Position numbers and translations under genes: made by a program. From positions 1,991,501 through 2,055,500 of the forward strand of contig NZ_CP053564.1 in assembly GCF_013155125.1 (NCBI RefSeq): DNA of 64,000 bases, given 5' to 3'. The notes beneath the pieces were generated by a model. The model did not search any database and had not been told where the DNA came from. It saw only the letters and a list, made by a program, of their open reading frames with translations. Below are positions 16,959 through 25,567 of this stretch, in pieces (within the stretch, counting starts at the first letter, position 1; every line of letters starts with the position of its first letter). The DNA comes from Pseudonocardia broussonetiae. Lineage in GTDB: Bacteria > Actinomycetota > Actinomycetes > Mycobacteriales > Pseudonocardiaceae.

Positions 16959-18149
16959 TCAGGCCTCCCCGGCGGTCACGCGGAGCTGCTGCGGGGAGCG
17001 GAAGAGCCAGCCCGTCATCGACCAGTCCGCCAGGCTGAGGGCGGGCGCCACCGCGACCAGCTCCTCGAGGGCGATCCGGGCGAGCTCCCGGCCGAACACG
17101 TTCCCGGCGCAGAAGTGCCTGCCCCCGCCGAACGAGAGGTGCGTGGGGCCGGAGCGGTGCAGCCGGTAGCGCTTGCCGTCGTCGAACCGGCGTTCGTCGC
17201 GGTTCGCCGAGGCCACCACGCACCAGACGACCGACCCCGCCGGCAGCTCCTGGCCGTGCAGGGTGACGTCGCGGGTCGTCTCGCGGAAGACCGCCCCGAT
17301 CGGCGCGATCCAGCGGAGCCCCTCCGCGAGCGCGGTGGGGATGAGGCCCGGCTGTGCGACGACCTCGCCGTACGTCCCCTCCTGCAGCAGGCCGAGCACG
17401 GTCGTCGCCGCGGCGTGGCCCGGCTCCTGCATCCCGCCGGTGAGCTCGATCAGGAACGCGGAGTAGATGTCCTCCCGCGACCGCGTGCGCCCGGGCGGCA
17501 TCCCGGCGTGCAGCAGGTGCGACAGTCCCGAGTCGTCCGGGTCGGTCCCGAGCCGCGTCAGGATGGGTTCCAGGACGTCCTTGATCTCCGCGATGACCTC
17601 GTCGCTGCGGCGGAAGGGCTCCTCGAGGAAGGTGTAGTTGCCCGCTGCCCCGATGATGGTGTGGAACCAGCGGCGCAGCGTCTCCGACGGCACGTCACCG
17701 ATGCCCAGCATGGCGGCGAGGCCCGTCGTGCTGACCGGCTCGAGGTACTCGGCGACGAGGTCGTAGGAACCCCGGGCGGGCAGCTTCGCCGCCTCCGCCG
17801 CCGCGATCGGGCGGACGAGGTCCTCGATGTACCCCGCCACCGCGCTCCGCCGCAGCGGCGGGTCGACGGAGGCCCGGCGGTCCCGGTGGACCTCGCCGTC
17901 GGCGACGAGGATGTTCCCCGGCCCGAAGGTCCGTTCGAGCACCGGCTGCACGCTCGGTGCCCGACCGAGACCGGTGTCGGCGAGGAAGGCGCGCACGTCG
18001 TCGTAGGTCGTCAGCAGGTGGGCGTTCAGCGCAGGGACGAACACGCAGGGCGCCTCGGCCCGCATCCGTGCGTAGTGCGGGTACGGGTCGGCTTCGAGCG
18101 CGGCGACGTCGATCGCGTCGACCCAGAGGGTTCCCGACGGGGTGGCCAC
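16959..18149 (-). CDS. Cytochrome P450
   Basis: A 396-residue bacterial P450. The heme-binding motif FGGGRHFCAG is near the C-terminus, ExxR appears as EGLR, and the I-helix reads GGMQEPGHAA, so the usual acid-Thr pair is Glu-Pro. The start is GTG 18149 because GAGGAGG lies just upstream; an ATG 10 codons earlier lacks such a site. The following ferredoxin and reductase genes make a self-contained system. With the GMC oxidoreductase and aldehyde dehydrogenase nearby, it probably hydroxylates the pathway substrate to an alcohol. Substrate unknown. Confidence 0.9.
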   Translation of the reverse strand: MATPSGTLWVDAIDVAALEADPYPHYARMRAEAPCVFVPALNAHLLTTYDDVRAFLADTGLGRAPSVQPVLERTFGPGNILVADGEVHRDRRASVDPPLRRSAVAGYIEDLVRPIAAAEAAKLPARGSYDLVAEYLEPVSTTGLAAMLGIGDVPSETLRRWFHTIIGAAGNYTFLEEPFRRSDEVIAEIKDVLEPILTRLGTDPDDSGLSHLLHAGMPPGRTRSREDIYSAFLIELTGGMQEPGHAAATTVLGLLQEGTYGEVVAQPGLIPTALAEGLRWIAPIGAVFRETTRDVTLHGQELPAGSVVWCVVASANRDERRFDDGKRYRLHRSGPTHLSFGGGRHFCAGNVFGRELARIALEELVAVAPALSLADWSMTGWLFRSPQQLRVTAGEA

Positions 18150-18192
18150 TCGTCCTCCTCGACGATCGGTAAAAGACACGAATACTTCGATT

Positions 18193-18223
18193 GCTTCGGC
18201 GCATTCTGCGGACGCGCCGAAGC
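18193..18223. promoter_or_regulatory. Ten-base inverted repeat between GMC oxidoreductase and P450 genes
   Basis: GCTTCGGCGC (18193-18202) and GCGCCGAAGC (18214-18223) form a perfect stem with an 11-base loop, 44 bases before the P450 start in the direction of transcription. It could terminate the GMC transcript, attenuate the P450 operon, or be an operator. AT-rich sequence on the P450 side suggests a promoter there. Which role applies cannot be decided from sequence. Confidence 0.6.
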
Positions 18224-18280
18224 CGTGTCAAGGCCGGTCGCCACGAGGACGGTCCCGATGGGCGAGGACGGTGGCAGTGG

Positions 18281-19747
18281 CTAGCCGACCATCCGTTCGG
18301 CGAGCCGCCACCCGATCAGCTGGGCGCTCACGCTCGTCGCCACCGAGGGGATCCGGGGGATGACCGAGGCGTCGGCGACCCGCAGGTTCGCGAAGCCGCG
18401 GACGAGGAGGTCGCGGCCCACGACGGCGTCGGGGCCGTCGCCGAGGGCGCAGGTGCCCACGGGGTGCATGAACGAGCCGGTGAGCTGCGCGATCGCCCCG
18501 TCCAGGTCGGCGCCCTCGGCGAGCGGGGCGAGCTCGGTCAGGCCGAACGGCGCCAGAGCGGACCGTGTGGCGACCTCGCGGACGACCTCGACGCCCCGAC
18601 GAGCCGCGGCGAGGTCCCGATCGTCGGCCAGCAGCGCAGGGTCGATCAGCAGGGCGCCGTCGGGATCGTCGGGGTCGAGCCGGAGCGACCCGCGACTGTG
18701 CGGGCCGTAGAGCCCGATCAGGGCACTGGCTCCGTGCTCGACGTCGGGAGCACCGAACGGGATGTGGCCGAACGCGATCGCGAGGGCTCCCGGGCTCCGC
18801 GGGTCGTGGCGCAGGACCAGCTGGGACTCGAAGAACTGCGCGGTGGGCGGCTCGACCGGTTGCTCGCAGCGCCACACCACGGGAACCAGGGGATGGTCGT
18901 GCAGGTTCCTGCCGACGCCGCGGAGGTCGTGACGGAGGGGCACGCCCGCCGCGGCCAGCTCGGCACGGGGCCCGATGCCGGAGCGCAGGAGCAGACCGGG
19001 CGAGTCGATCGCGCCCGCGCACAGGATCACCTCGGCGCCGTCGACCGGCAGCTCGCTGTGCCCGCGATCCCCGGTGCGCAGCTGCAGGGCGTGGACCCGC
19101 CCGTCCTCGAACAGGATCCGCTCGACGGTCGAGTCGCTGCGGATCTCGAGGTTGGGGCGGGCCGTGATCGGGTCGAGGTAGGTGAGGGCCGCGTCCGCCC
19201 GGGAGCCCTCGTCGGTCAGCGCGAGATCCATCCACCCCACGCCGTCCTCGTCGGTGTCGTTGAGATCGGCTACGCGCTCGTGCCCGGCCTCGGTGCACGC
19301 CTCGACGAACGCGACGGACAACGGGTTGGGTTCCGGGACGGGGCGGTTCAACGCCGGCCCCGTCGCCCCCCGCCGCTGCCCGCCGTCGAGGGCGGCCAGC
19401 GCGCCGCGGAGCTGGTCCGCGGACCAGTCCGGGCCCCAGGCGTCGAGGTCGGCCGCCGGCGGGACGGCGTGGATCATCGCGTTGAGCATGGTGGTCCCGC
19501 CGAGCAGCCGCCCGCGCGGGTAGTCCAGGACGCGGCCACCGAGAGCGGCCTGCGGGGTGGTGCGGTAGCCGTAGTCGAAGGGGCCACCGAGGGTCTCGGG
19601 CCACCGCGCGGGGGTCGCGACGACGTCGGGGCGCAGCCGGGGACCGGCCTCGAGGACGAGCACGGACATGGTCGGATCGGCGGTGAGGCGGTGGGCCAGT
19701 GCCGCACCGGCGGCGCCGGAACCGACGACGATGACGTTCGGGCGCAA
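18281..19747 (-). CDS. GMC-family FAD-dependent alcohol oxidase/dehydrogenase
   Basis: A 488-residue GMC oxidoreductase. It has the N-terminal FAD motif VVGSGAAGAALAHRL, the first GMC signature near PRGRLLGGTTMLNAMIH, the second signature near CAGAIDSPGLLLRSGIG, the active-site His in FMHPVGTCALG, and the C-terminal VADASVIPRIPS. It is the choline/glucose-methanol-choline oxidoreductase type and oxidises primary or secondary alcohols. In this setting it would oxidise the P450-made alcohol to an aldehyde or ketone for the aldehyde dehydrogenase at 21252 or the BVMO at 12668. Confidence 0.88.
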   Translation of the reverse strand: MRPNVIVVGSGAAGAALAHRLTADPTMSVLVLEAGPRLRPDVVATPARWPETLGGPFDYGYRTTPQAALGGRVLDYPRGRLLGGTTMLNAMIHAVPPAADLDAWGPDWSADQLRGALAALDGGQRRGATGPALNRPVPEPNPLSVAFVEACTEAGHERVADLNDTDEDGVGWMDLALTDEGSRADAALTYLDPITARPNLEIRSDSTVERILFEDGRVHALQLRTGDRGHSELPVDGAEVILCAGAIDSPGLLLRSGIGPRAELAAAGVPLRHDLRGVGRNLHDHPLVPVVWRCEQPVEPPTAQFFESQLVLRHDPRSPGALAIAFGHIPFGAPDVEHGASALIGLYGPHSRGSLRLDPDDPDGALLIDPALLADDRDLAAARRGVEVVREVATRSALAPFGLTELAPLAEGADLDGAIAQLTGSFMHPVGTCALGDGPDAVVGRDLLVRGFANLRVADASVIPRIPSVATSVSAQLIGWRLAERMVG

Positions 19748-19782
19748 GGGGACTCCTCAGGGTCGAGCGGTGGGTGCCGGCT

Positions 19783-21129
19783 TCACGTCGAGGTGCACCG
19801 CCGGTGCTGGACCGACGGCGCTGCGTCGGGTCGGGTGGCCCGTACGGGCGCGGTCGTCGACGTCGGCACGGCGGCGATGACGAGCGCGCCGAGGACGGCG
19901 GGGGCGGCGAACGCGTAGAACAGGGTCGCCGTGGGGAGGTCGGCCGAGAGCAGGGCCGCGCCGTACAGCGGCCCGAGGATGCCGCCGAGCCGCCCCGCCG
20001 ACAGGGCGGTGCCGATCGCCGTGGCCCGGACCTGGACGGGGTAGTGGCTCGCGATGAAGACGTTGATCAGGATCTGCGTCCCCACCGTCCCGACCCCGGC
20101 GATGACCACGGCGGCGTAGAGGAGGGGCCCGGGCAGCGGCTGGCTGAGCACGGCGATGCTGAGCGCCGCGAGCAGGAACGAGCCGACGGTGGTCGGGCGC
20201 GAGCCGATCCGGTCGGCGATCCGACCGACGACGAGCGGGCCGAGAGCCGTGCCGACGTTGAGGACGATCAGGAACGTCAGGGCCGAGCCGAGCTCGTAAC
20301 CCGCCGAGCGCATCAGCTGTGGCAGCCAGGTGTAGAGGCCGAACACGACGAGCAGGGACACGAACGTCGCCAGGCAGAACAGTGCGGTGGTCCGGCGGTG
20401 GGTGCGGGAGAAGACCACGCGGAGCAGTCCGACGGTGCGCTCGACGGCGGTGGGCGCGTCCGCCTCCGGTGCGGCGAGCGCCGGATCGAGGCCCAGCCGG
20501 GACGCCCACCGCCGCGCGGTCGCGGTGTCACCGCGCCCGCGGAGGAACACCAGGGACTCCGGCAGGAACCGGACGATCACCGGCAGGGCGACGATCGCGG
20601 CGAGGCCGCCGATCAGGTAGACGACCCGGAAGCCGTACTGCGGCCCCAGCAGGCCGGTGACCGCGGCGGCCAGCCCGCCACCGGCGCCGACGCCCGCGAA
20701 GGCGACGGCGGTGTCGATGTTCTGCCTCCCGGGGGCGGAGTACTCGTACACCAGCGCGGCGATGGAGGGCAGCACCCCGCCCGCGCCGAGGCCGACCAGC
20801 AGCCGGCCGATCCCGAACAGCGGGATCCCGGGGGCCACCGCGCAGAGCACCATCGCCACCGAGAACACGGCGGTGCTGACCAGGATCAGGCGGCGGCGAC
20901 CCAGCCGGTCGGTCAGCAGTCCGACGACGACCGCACCGAGGAGCATGCCGACGGGCGTCAGGGCGCCCAGCAGCCCGGCCTGCGCGATGTCGACGCCCCA
21001 GGTCGCGTCGGCGAGCAGCAACGGCACGGAGGCGCCGAAGGCGATGACGTCGTACCCCTCGAAGGTCATGCAGAGCAGGCACAGCAGGAGCACGGAGCGC
21101 GGGGTCCGGTGGATCCGAGGTGCGGTCAC
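19783..21129 (-). CDS. MFS transporter, aromatic acid:proton symporter-like
   Basis: A 448-residue transporter with about 12 membrane helices. N-terminal CMTFEGYDVIAFGASVP and DRLGRRRL are typical of the AAHS (PcaK/MhpT/BenK) family of organic acid importers. It is divergently arranged from the aldehyde dehydrogenase at 21252, sharing a promoter region, and precedes the GMC gene by 35 bases on the same strand. It probably imports the substrate of the P450/GMC pathway. The polar C-terminal tail has no recognisable motif. Confidence 0.85.
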   Translation of the reverse strand: MTAPRIHRTPRSVLLLCLLCMTFEGYDVIAFGASVPLLLADATWGVDIAQAGLLGALTPVGMLLGAVVVGLLTDRLGRRRLILVSTAVFSVAMVLCAVAPGIPLFGIGRLLVGLGAGGVLPSIAALVYEYSAPGRQNIDTAVAFAGVGAGGGLAAAVTGLLGPQYGFRVVYLIGGLAAIVALPVIVRFLPESLVFLRGRGDTATARRWASRLGLDPALAAPEADAPTAVERTVGLLRVVFSRTHRRTTALFCLATFVSLLVVFGLYTWLPQLMRSAGYELGSALTFLIVLNVGTALGPLVVGRIADRIGSRPTTVGSFLLAALSIAVLSQPLPGPLLYAAVVIAGVGTVGTQILINVFIASHYPVQVRATAIGTALSAGRLGGILGPLYGAALLSADLPTATLFYAFAAPAVLGALVIAAVPTSTTAPVRATRPDAAPSVQHRRCTST

Positions 21130-21183
21130 GGCGTCGTGGCCTTCCGGGAGGAGCGGCGGAGGAGCCCGGAGCGAGCTCCACGC

Positions 21184-21227
21184 TTGACAGTCTTACGTCA
21201 ATGACGAATCTTAACCATAGACGTCAA
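21184..21227. promoter_or_regulatory. Promoter and operator-like repeats between MFS and aldehyde dehydrogenase genes
   Basis: TTGACA (21184-21189) is a consensus -35 reading toward the aldehyde dehydrogenase, with an AT-rich stretch near 21207-21217 as the -10 zone. Overlapping it is the inverted repeat CGTCA-A-TGACG (21196-21206), and ACGTCAA recurs at 21195-21201 and 21221-21227. The TetR regulator at 22740 is the natural candidate to bind here and control both divergent units. Confidence 0.6.
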
Positions 21228-21251
21228 ACCCTGCGACGACGAGGACTTCCC

Positions 21252-22715
21252 ATGACGACGATCGGTGCGAACCCCGCGGGAAACTGGATCGACGGGCGGT
21301 GGGACACGGACGGACCGGTCCACCGGTCGATCGACCCGTCGACCGGCGAGGTCGTCGGGACCTTCCACTCGGCAGGCCGCGCGCAGGCGGAGGCGGCGAT
21401 CGCCGCCGCGCGCACGGCCTTCGACAGCACCGGGTGGTCCCGGGCCGCCGCCCCCCGGGCCAGGGCGCTGCACGACCTCGCGGACGCCCTGGCCGCCCGG
21501 GCGGACGACCTGGCGGCGATGCTCTCGCGGGAGAACGGGAAGCTGCGGAACGAGACCGCGTGGGAGGTCGCCCTCGCCGTGGACTGGCTGCGCTACAGCG
21601 CCGCATCCGCGCTGACCCAGATCGCCGGACGGGCCGCCGAGCCCGTGCCGGGCACCTACTTCCACTCGGTGCCGGAGGCCGCCGGCGTCGCGGGGGTCAT
21701 CTCCCCGTGGAACTCGCCGATCGTGCTGACCGCTCGGGCGATCGGACCGGCGCTCGGCGCAGGCTGCACGGTGGTGGTCAAGCTCCCCGGCCAGACCGCA
21801 CTGACCAACGCCCTGCTCGGAGAGGTCGTCGAGGCCACCCCCTCGATCCCCGCCGGCGTGCTGAACCTGCTCACCGAGGCGGGCAACGAGGCCGCTCCGG
21901 CGCTCGTCTCCTCGCCTGCCGTGGACGTCCTGAGCTACACGGGCAGCACCGCCGTGGGACGCGTCATCGCCGCCGCCGCGGCACCGACGGTCAAGCGGCT
22001 CGGCCTCGAGCTCGGCGGCAAGACGCCGCTGATCGTCTTCGACGACGCGCCGATCGACGCCGTCCTGCCCGCCCTGGTCGGGGCGTGCACCGTGATGAAC
22101 GGGCAGTTCTGCGTGACCGGCTCCCGGGTGCTGGTGCACCGGGCGGTGGCCGACGAGGTGCGCACGAAGCTCTCCGCAGCCCTGGAGGCCGTCCGGGTGG
22201 GGCCCGCGGACGACCCGGCGAGCCAGCTCGGTCCGCTGATCGACACCGCGGCCGTCGACCGGGTGGACCGCCTGGTCGAGGAGGCGGGCGCCTACGGGAA
22301 GGTGCTCGTGCGCGGGGGCAGGCCCGTGGAACCCGAGCTCGCCGCCGGAGCCTTCTACCGGCCGAGCCTGGTCGAGATCGACGACCTGGACGTCCCGCTG
22401 GTGCAGGAGGAGGTCTTCGGTCCGGTCCAGACCTTCGAGGTGTTCGACGACGAGGCCGACGCGATCCGTCGCGCGAACGCGACCGAGTTCGGGCTGGGAG
22501 CCTCGGTCTTCACCGGGAGCGACCTGCGGGCACGCCGGGTCGGCCGGGAGATCCGGGCGGGCCTGGTCTGGATCAACACCTGGGGAGTCCTGACCGAGCA
22601 CTTCGAGGAGGCGGGGGTCAAGCAGAGCGGGTACGGCAAGCTCTGCGGGCCCGCCGCGATCGAGGAGTTCCAGAACCTGAAGGTGTACGCGACCGCGGCC
22701 CCGCCGGCCCAGTAG
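21252..22715 (+). CDS. Aldehyde dehydrogenase family protein
   Basis: A 487-residue NAD(P)-dependent aldehyde dehydrogenase. GVISPWNSPIVLTARAIGPA lines the coenzyme channel, Glu253 is the general base in LGLELGGKTP, and Cys287 is the nucleophile in NGQFCVTGSRV. Length and motifs are standard. It would oxidise an aldehyde made by the P450/GMC pair to a carboxylic acid. It is divergent from the MFS gene and followed closely by a TetR gene on the same strand. Confidence 0.9.
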   Translation: MTTIGANPAGNWIDGRWDTDGPVHRSIDPSTGEVVGTFHSAGRAQAEAAIAAARTAFDSTGWSRAAAPRARALHDLADALAARADDLAAMLSRENGKLRNETAWEVALAVDWLRYSAASALTQIAGRAAEPVPGTYFHSVPEAAGVAGVISPWNSPIVLTARAIGPALGAGCTVVVKLPGQTALTNALLGEVVEATPSIPAGVLNLLTEAGNEAAPALVSSPAVDVLSYTGSTAVGRVIAAAAAPTVKRLGLELGGKTPLIVFDDAPIDAVLPALVGACTVMNGQFCVTGSRVLVHRAVADEVRTKLSAALEAVRVGPADDPASQLGPLIDTAAVDRVDRLVEEAGAYGKVLVRGGRPVEPELAAGAFYRPSLVEIDDLDVPLVQEEVFGPVQTFEVFDDEADAIRRANATEFGLGASVFTGSDLRARRVGREIRAGLVWINTWGVLTEHFEEAGVKQSGYGKLCGPAAIEEFQNLKVYATAAPPAQ

Positions 22716-22739
22716 GGCGCCCTGCCTATCCTTGTCCAC

Positions 22740-23489
22740 ATGGCGCAACCGAAGAATCCCGAACGTTCGGGGAGGACGGGCGCGCCGACGCACCGGCGCG
22801 GGCTCGTGGAGAACGAGATCTACGAGCACGCCACCCGGCTGTTCGCCGAGAAGGGTTTCGCGAGCACCACGCTGCAGGACATCGCCGACGCGCTGGGGGT
22901 GACCCGACCCGCCGTCTACTACTACTTCAAGACGAAGGAGGAGATCCTCGCCCGGCTCGTCGGCGAGATCACCCAGGCCGCCGCGACGGACCTGGGTGAG
23001 ATGACCGGGCGCGCGGACGTCTCACCGACCGAGCGCCTGAAGGCCATCACCCGGTTGAACGTGACCCGGATCGGGGGCCAGGCGGCGCGGTTCCGGCTCC
23101 TGATCAAGTCCGAGTCCGAGCTGCCCGACGACATCGCCCATGCCCACCGGGAGGCGCGCCGCCAGGTGCTGGCGGCCTTCGTCCGGGTCGTGCGGGAGGG
23201 GGTCGAGAGGGGCGACTTCCGTCCGATCGACCCCCGGACGGGGGCACTCGGGGTGATCGGCCTCTGCAACTGGGTCGCGTGGTGGTACCAGGAGGGCGAC
23301 GACATCGAGGCGCTGGCCGACAACCTCGCGGAGATGGCGGTGTCCAGCCTGCGTCGCACCGACGAGCGGCTGCCGCCGGCGCGGGGGACCGACGGTGCCC
23401 TCGCGCTGCTGCGCGAGGACATCGACCACCTGGAACAGCTGCTCGCCGCCGAGCGGCGAGGTGCCCACGGCCCCGTCGATCCGGCCTGA
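22740..23489 (+). CDS. TetR-family transcriptional regulator
   Basis: A 249-residue TetR regulator with helix-turn-helix YEHATRLFAEKGFASTTLQD and IADALGVTRPAVYYYFKTKE (about residues 29-66), followed by a ligand domain similar in length to actinobacterial steroid/lipid regulators. It follows the aldehyde dehydrogenase gene by 24 bases. TATCCT at 22727-22732, eight bases before the ATG, suggests it also has its own leaderless promoter. It is the probable regulator of the divergent MFS-GMC and aldehyde dehydrogenase units. Confidence 0.85.
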   Translation: MAQPKNPERSGRTGAPTHRRGLVENEIYEHATRLFAEKGFASTTLQDIADALGVTRPAVYYYFKTKEEILARLVGEITQAAATDLGEMTGRADVSPTERLKAITRLNVTRIGGQAARFRLLIKSESELPDDIAHAHREARRQVLAAFVRVVREGVERGDFRPIDPRTGALGVIGLCNWVAWWYQEGDDIEALADNLAEMAVSSLRRTDERLPPARGTDGALALLREDIDHLEQLLAAERRGAHGPVDPA

Positions 23490-23509
23490 GCCCGTTCCGG
23501 GGAGCTGCC

Positions 23510-23673
23510 CCTCGGCGCGACGGCCGGGCGGCCCAGCGCGGCCGCGACCAGGTCCCAGGTGTGGGCGTTGAGCCCACCCCCGTGGACGAGGACGATCTCC
23601 GGTTCCCCGTTCCCGTACCGCAGGGCGCTGACCCGTCCGTGGACCGCCCAACCAGGTGGCGCAGCTCGGACAC
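23510..23673 (-). pseudogene. Truncated alpha/beta hydrolase remnant
   Basis: Minus-strand reading gives a hydrolase N-terminus: GTG at 23673 (SELRHL), then, after a one-base frame change, AVHGRVSALRYGNGEPEIVL followed by VHGGGLNAHTWDLVAAALG. The oxyanion-hole HGGG and NAHTWD are typical of alpha/beta hydrolases. The sequence stops at GRPAVA; the nucleophile region and everything after are missing. With the neighbouring racemase fragment it marks a site of deletion. Confidence 0.7.
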
Positions 23674-23684
23674 GGTGCTCCCCC

Positions 23685-23988
23685 TCAGACGGTGGCCGCG
23701 GCGCGGGAGCCGAGCAGGCTGCCCGCCCCGGGGAGGACGGGGGTGAGGCCGAGGGCGCGCAGCACGCTCGAGGCGCCTGCGGTCGCCGCGGACAGCACCG
23801 GGATCCCGAACTCCTCCTCGGCCGGGGCGATCAGGTCCGACGACGGCATCTGGACGCAGCAGGACAGCACCAGGGCGTCGACGTCGCGCAGGTCCAGGGA
23901 GCGAGCGGCCGCCATGACGTCACCGCCCGGGATGCAGCCGACCGCGGTGTTGTCGCCGACCCCCAGCGTGCGCCAGTCGCCTGGATTG
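23685..23988 (-). pseudogene. 5'-truncated Asp/Glu racemase-family gene (maleate isomerase / arylmalonate decarboxylase-like)
   Basis: The minus-strand frame encodes GDWRTLGVGDNTAVGCIPGG, then LDLRDVDALVLSCCVQMPSS, APAEEEFGIPVLSAATAG and LRALGL, the C-terminal half of an Asp/Glu racemase-superfamily enzyme, including the second catalytic Cys region. The reading frame meets a stop (TAA) just upstream and no start codon remains; about 130-150 N-terminal residues are missing. The break coincides with the promoter of the flavoprotein gene at 24049, pointing to a rearrangement here. Confidence 0.75.
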
Positions 23989-24016
23989 ACATGAACATAA
24001 GAGATTCTACATTATG
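23986..24016 (+). promoter_or_regulatory. Promoter of the flavoprotein/CoA-ligase operon
   Basis: TTGACA (23986-23991) and TACATT (24008-24013), spaced 16 bases, form a strong sigma-70-like promoter in an AT-rich island. CATAA (23996-24000) and TTATG (24012-24016) make a possible operator within it. GAAGGAGG at 24034-24041 then precedes the GTG at 24049. Confidence 0.65.
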
Positions 24017-24048
24017 GTAAGTAGCAGTCGAGCGAAGGAGGACCCGGG

Positions 24049-25542
24049 GTGAGCGAACGGCGAGTGGCCGTCATCGGGGGCGGTCCGGGCGGGCTCTACG
24101 CCGCTGCCCTGATCGGTCTCGCGTGCCCGGACCGGCAGGTCACGGTGTACGAGCACAACGCCGACGGGCAGACGTTCGGGTTCGGTGTCGGTCTGACGGC
24201 GAGCACGCTGGGCAGCCTGGACGCCGCGGACCCGGTGTCGGCGGCGGCGATCCGGCGGGCCGGGCATCCCGGGCGCGGGATGGACCTGCGAGTGGGTGAG
24301 GGGGTCGTCCTCGACGGCGCCGACAACATCGCCATCGGGCGCGCGACCCTGCTGTCGATCCTGCGTGAGCGCGCCCTCGCGCTCGGGGCCCGCATCGAGG
24401 ACGCCCACGTCGAGGCCTCGGACCTGGACGACGCGCTCGTGATCGCCGCCGACGGCGTGCGCAGCGCCACCCGCGAGAAGCTCTCGGCCGAGTTCGACGC
24501 CCGCGTCGAGGTGGACGACGCGCTGTACCTGTGGGCGGGAGCCGACTTCGCGCTCGACCGGGCGACCTTCCTGCCGGCGCGGACCCCGGACGGGGTGTTC
24601 GTCGTCCACGCCTACCCCTACAGCCCCGACCGGAGCACGTTCCTGATCGAGACCGACGACGGGACGTGGCGACGGGCCGGGCTCGACGTCACGGATGCCC
24701 GCACCCCCGAAGGGGCCTCCGACGAGGAGAGCCTCGACCGCCTCTCCGCGGTGTTCGGCGACATCCTCGGCGGGCGCAGGCTGCTCGGGAACCGCACCCG
24801 CTGGCAGCGCTTCGCCACCATCAGCTGCGGCCGCTGGTCGCACGGTGACGTGGTGCTGCTCGGGGACGCCGCGCACACCGCCCACTACTCCATCGGCTCG
24901 GGCACCAAGCTCGCCATGGAGGACGCGATCTCCCTGGCCGCGGCGCTGCGCGACACCTCGGACGATGCCGCAGCCGCGGCCCGCTACGAGCAGGAGCGCA
25001 GGCCACGGGTGGAGCGCTTCCAGCGCATCGCCGGGCACAGCCACGTCTGGTGGAAGGCCTTCCCCCGCCGCCTGGACCTGCCGGCGCCGATGCTCATGAC
25101 ATCGTTCATGACCCGGGCCGGGAACATCACCGCGGACGCCTTCGCCGCGGTCCACCCGGAGGTCGTCGCGGACGCGGTCGGGGTGCTCATCGGCACCCGC
25201 CCGACCGACGAGCAGGCGCGCGACCCGCACACGCTCGGCGAGCTGGTCCTGGCCGGCCGGACCGCGGAGCCGGGTCCGGACACCACCGTGCTCGCCACCG
25301 GACCCCTCGACGCCTGGGGACCGGCGGGTGACGCCGTGGTCGAGCAGGCGCGCGGGCGCACCGAGCTCTGGCTCGACGGCGAGGACGACGGGCGGGAGGC
25401 CGTCCTGGCCCGCTGCGCCCTGTCCGAACGGCTCCGGCTCGACCTCGGTGCCGTCGTCGGGATCGACGTCCCCCGAGCGGCGCGCGCCGACGCCGTCGGC
25501 GCGCTGCTCGCGGGCCGTGTCGACCGCGTCCGCTTCCGCTGA
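24049..25542 (+). CDS. FAD-dependent aromatic hydroxylase, salicylyl-CoA 5-hydroxylase-like
   Basis: A 497-residue flavoprotein monooxygenase: VIGGGPGGLYAAAL at the N-terminus, ADGVRSATREKL mid-chain, and VLLGDAAHTAHYSIGSGTK with LAMEDAISLAAAL. The HYSIGSGTK-LAMEDA stretch is characteristic of the salicylyl-CoA 5-hydroxylase and anthraniloyl-CoA monooxygenase N-domain group. The gene 25 bases downstream encodes a matching aryl-AMP/CoA ligase, as in the Streptomyces salicylate-to-gentisate (Sdg) route. I infer hydroxylation of an aryl-CoA, possibly salicylyl-CoA. The exact substrate is uncertain. Confidence 0.8.
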   Translation: MSERRVAVIGGGPGGLYAAALIGLACPDRQVTVYEHNADGQTFGFGVGLTASTLGSLDAADPVSAAAIRRAGHPGRGMDLRVGEGVVLDGADNIAIGRATLLSILRERALALGARIEDAHVEASDLDDALVIAADGVRSATREKLSAEFDARVEVDDALYLWAGADFALDRATFLPARTPDGVFVVHAYPYSPDRSTFLIETDDGTWRRAGLDVTDARTPEGASDEESLDRLSAVFGDILGGRRLLGNRTRWQRFATISCGRWSHGDVVLLGDAAHTAHYSIGSGTKLAMEDAISLAAALRDTSDDAAAAARYEQERRPRVERFQRIAGHSHVWWKAFPRRLDLPAPMLMTSFMTRAGNITADAFAAVHPEVVADAVGVLIGTRPTDEQARDPHTLGELVLAGRTAEPGPDTTVLATGPLDAWGPAGDAVVEQARGRTELWLDGEDDGREAVLARCALSERLRLDLGAVVGIDVPRAARADAVGALLAGRVDRVRFR

Positions 25543-25567
25543 CCCGCACCGATCCGAGGAGATCACC

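Noticed and set aside
18191..19918. 575-codon plus-strand frame opposite the GMC oxidoreductase
   Set aside because: No motifs; composition is that of an antisense frame in GC-rich DNA.
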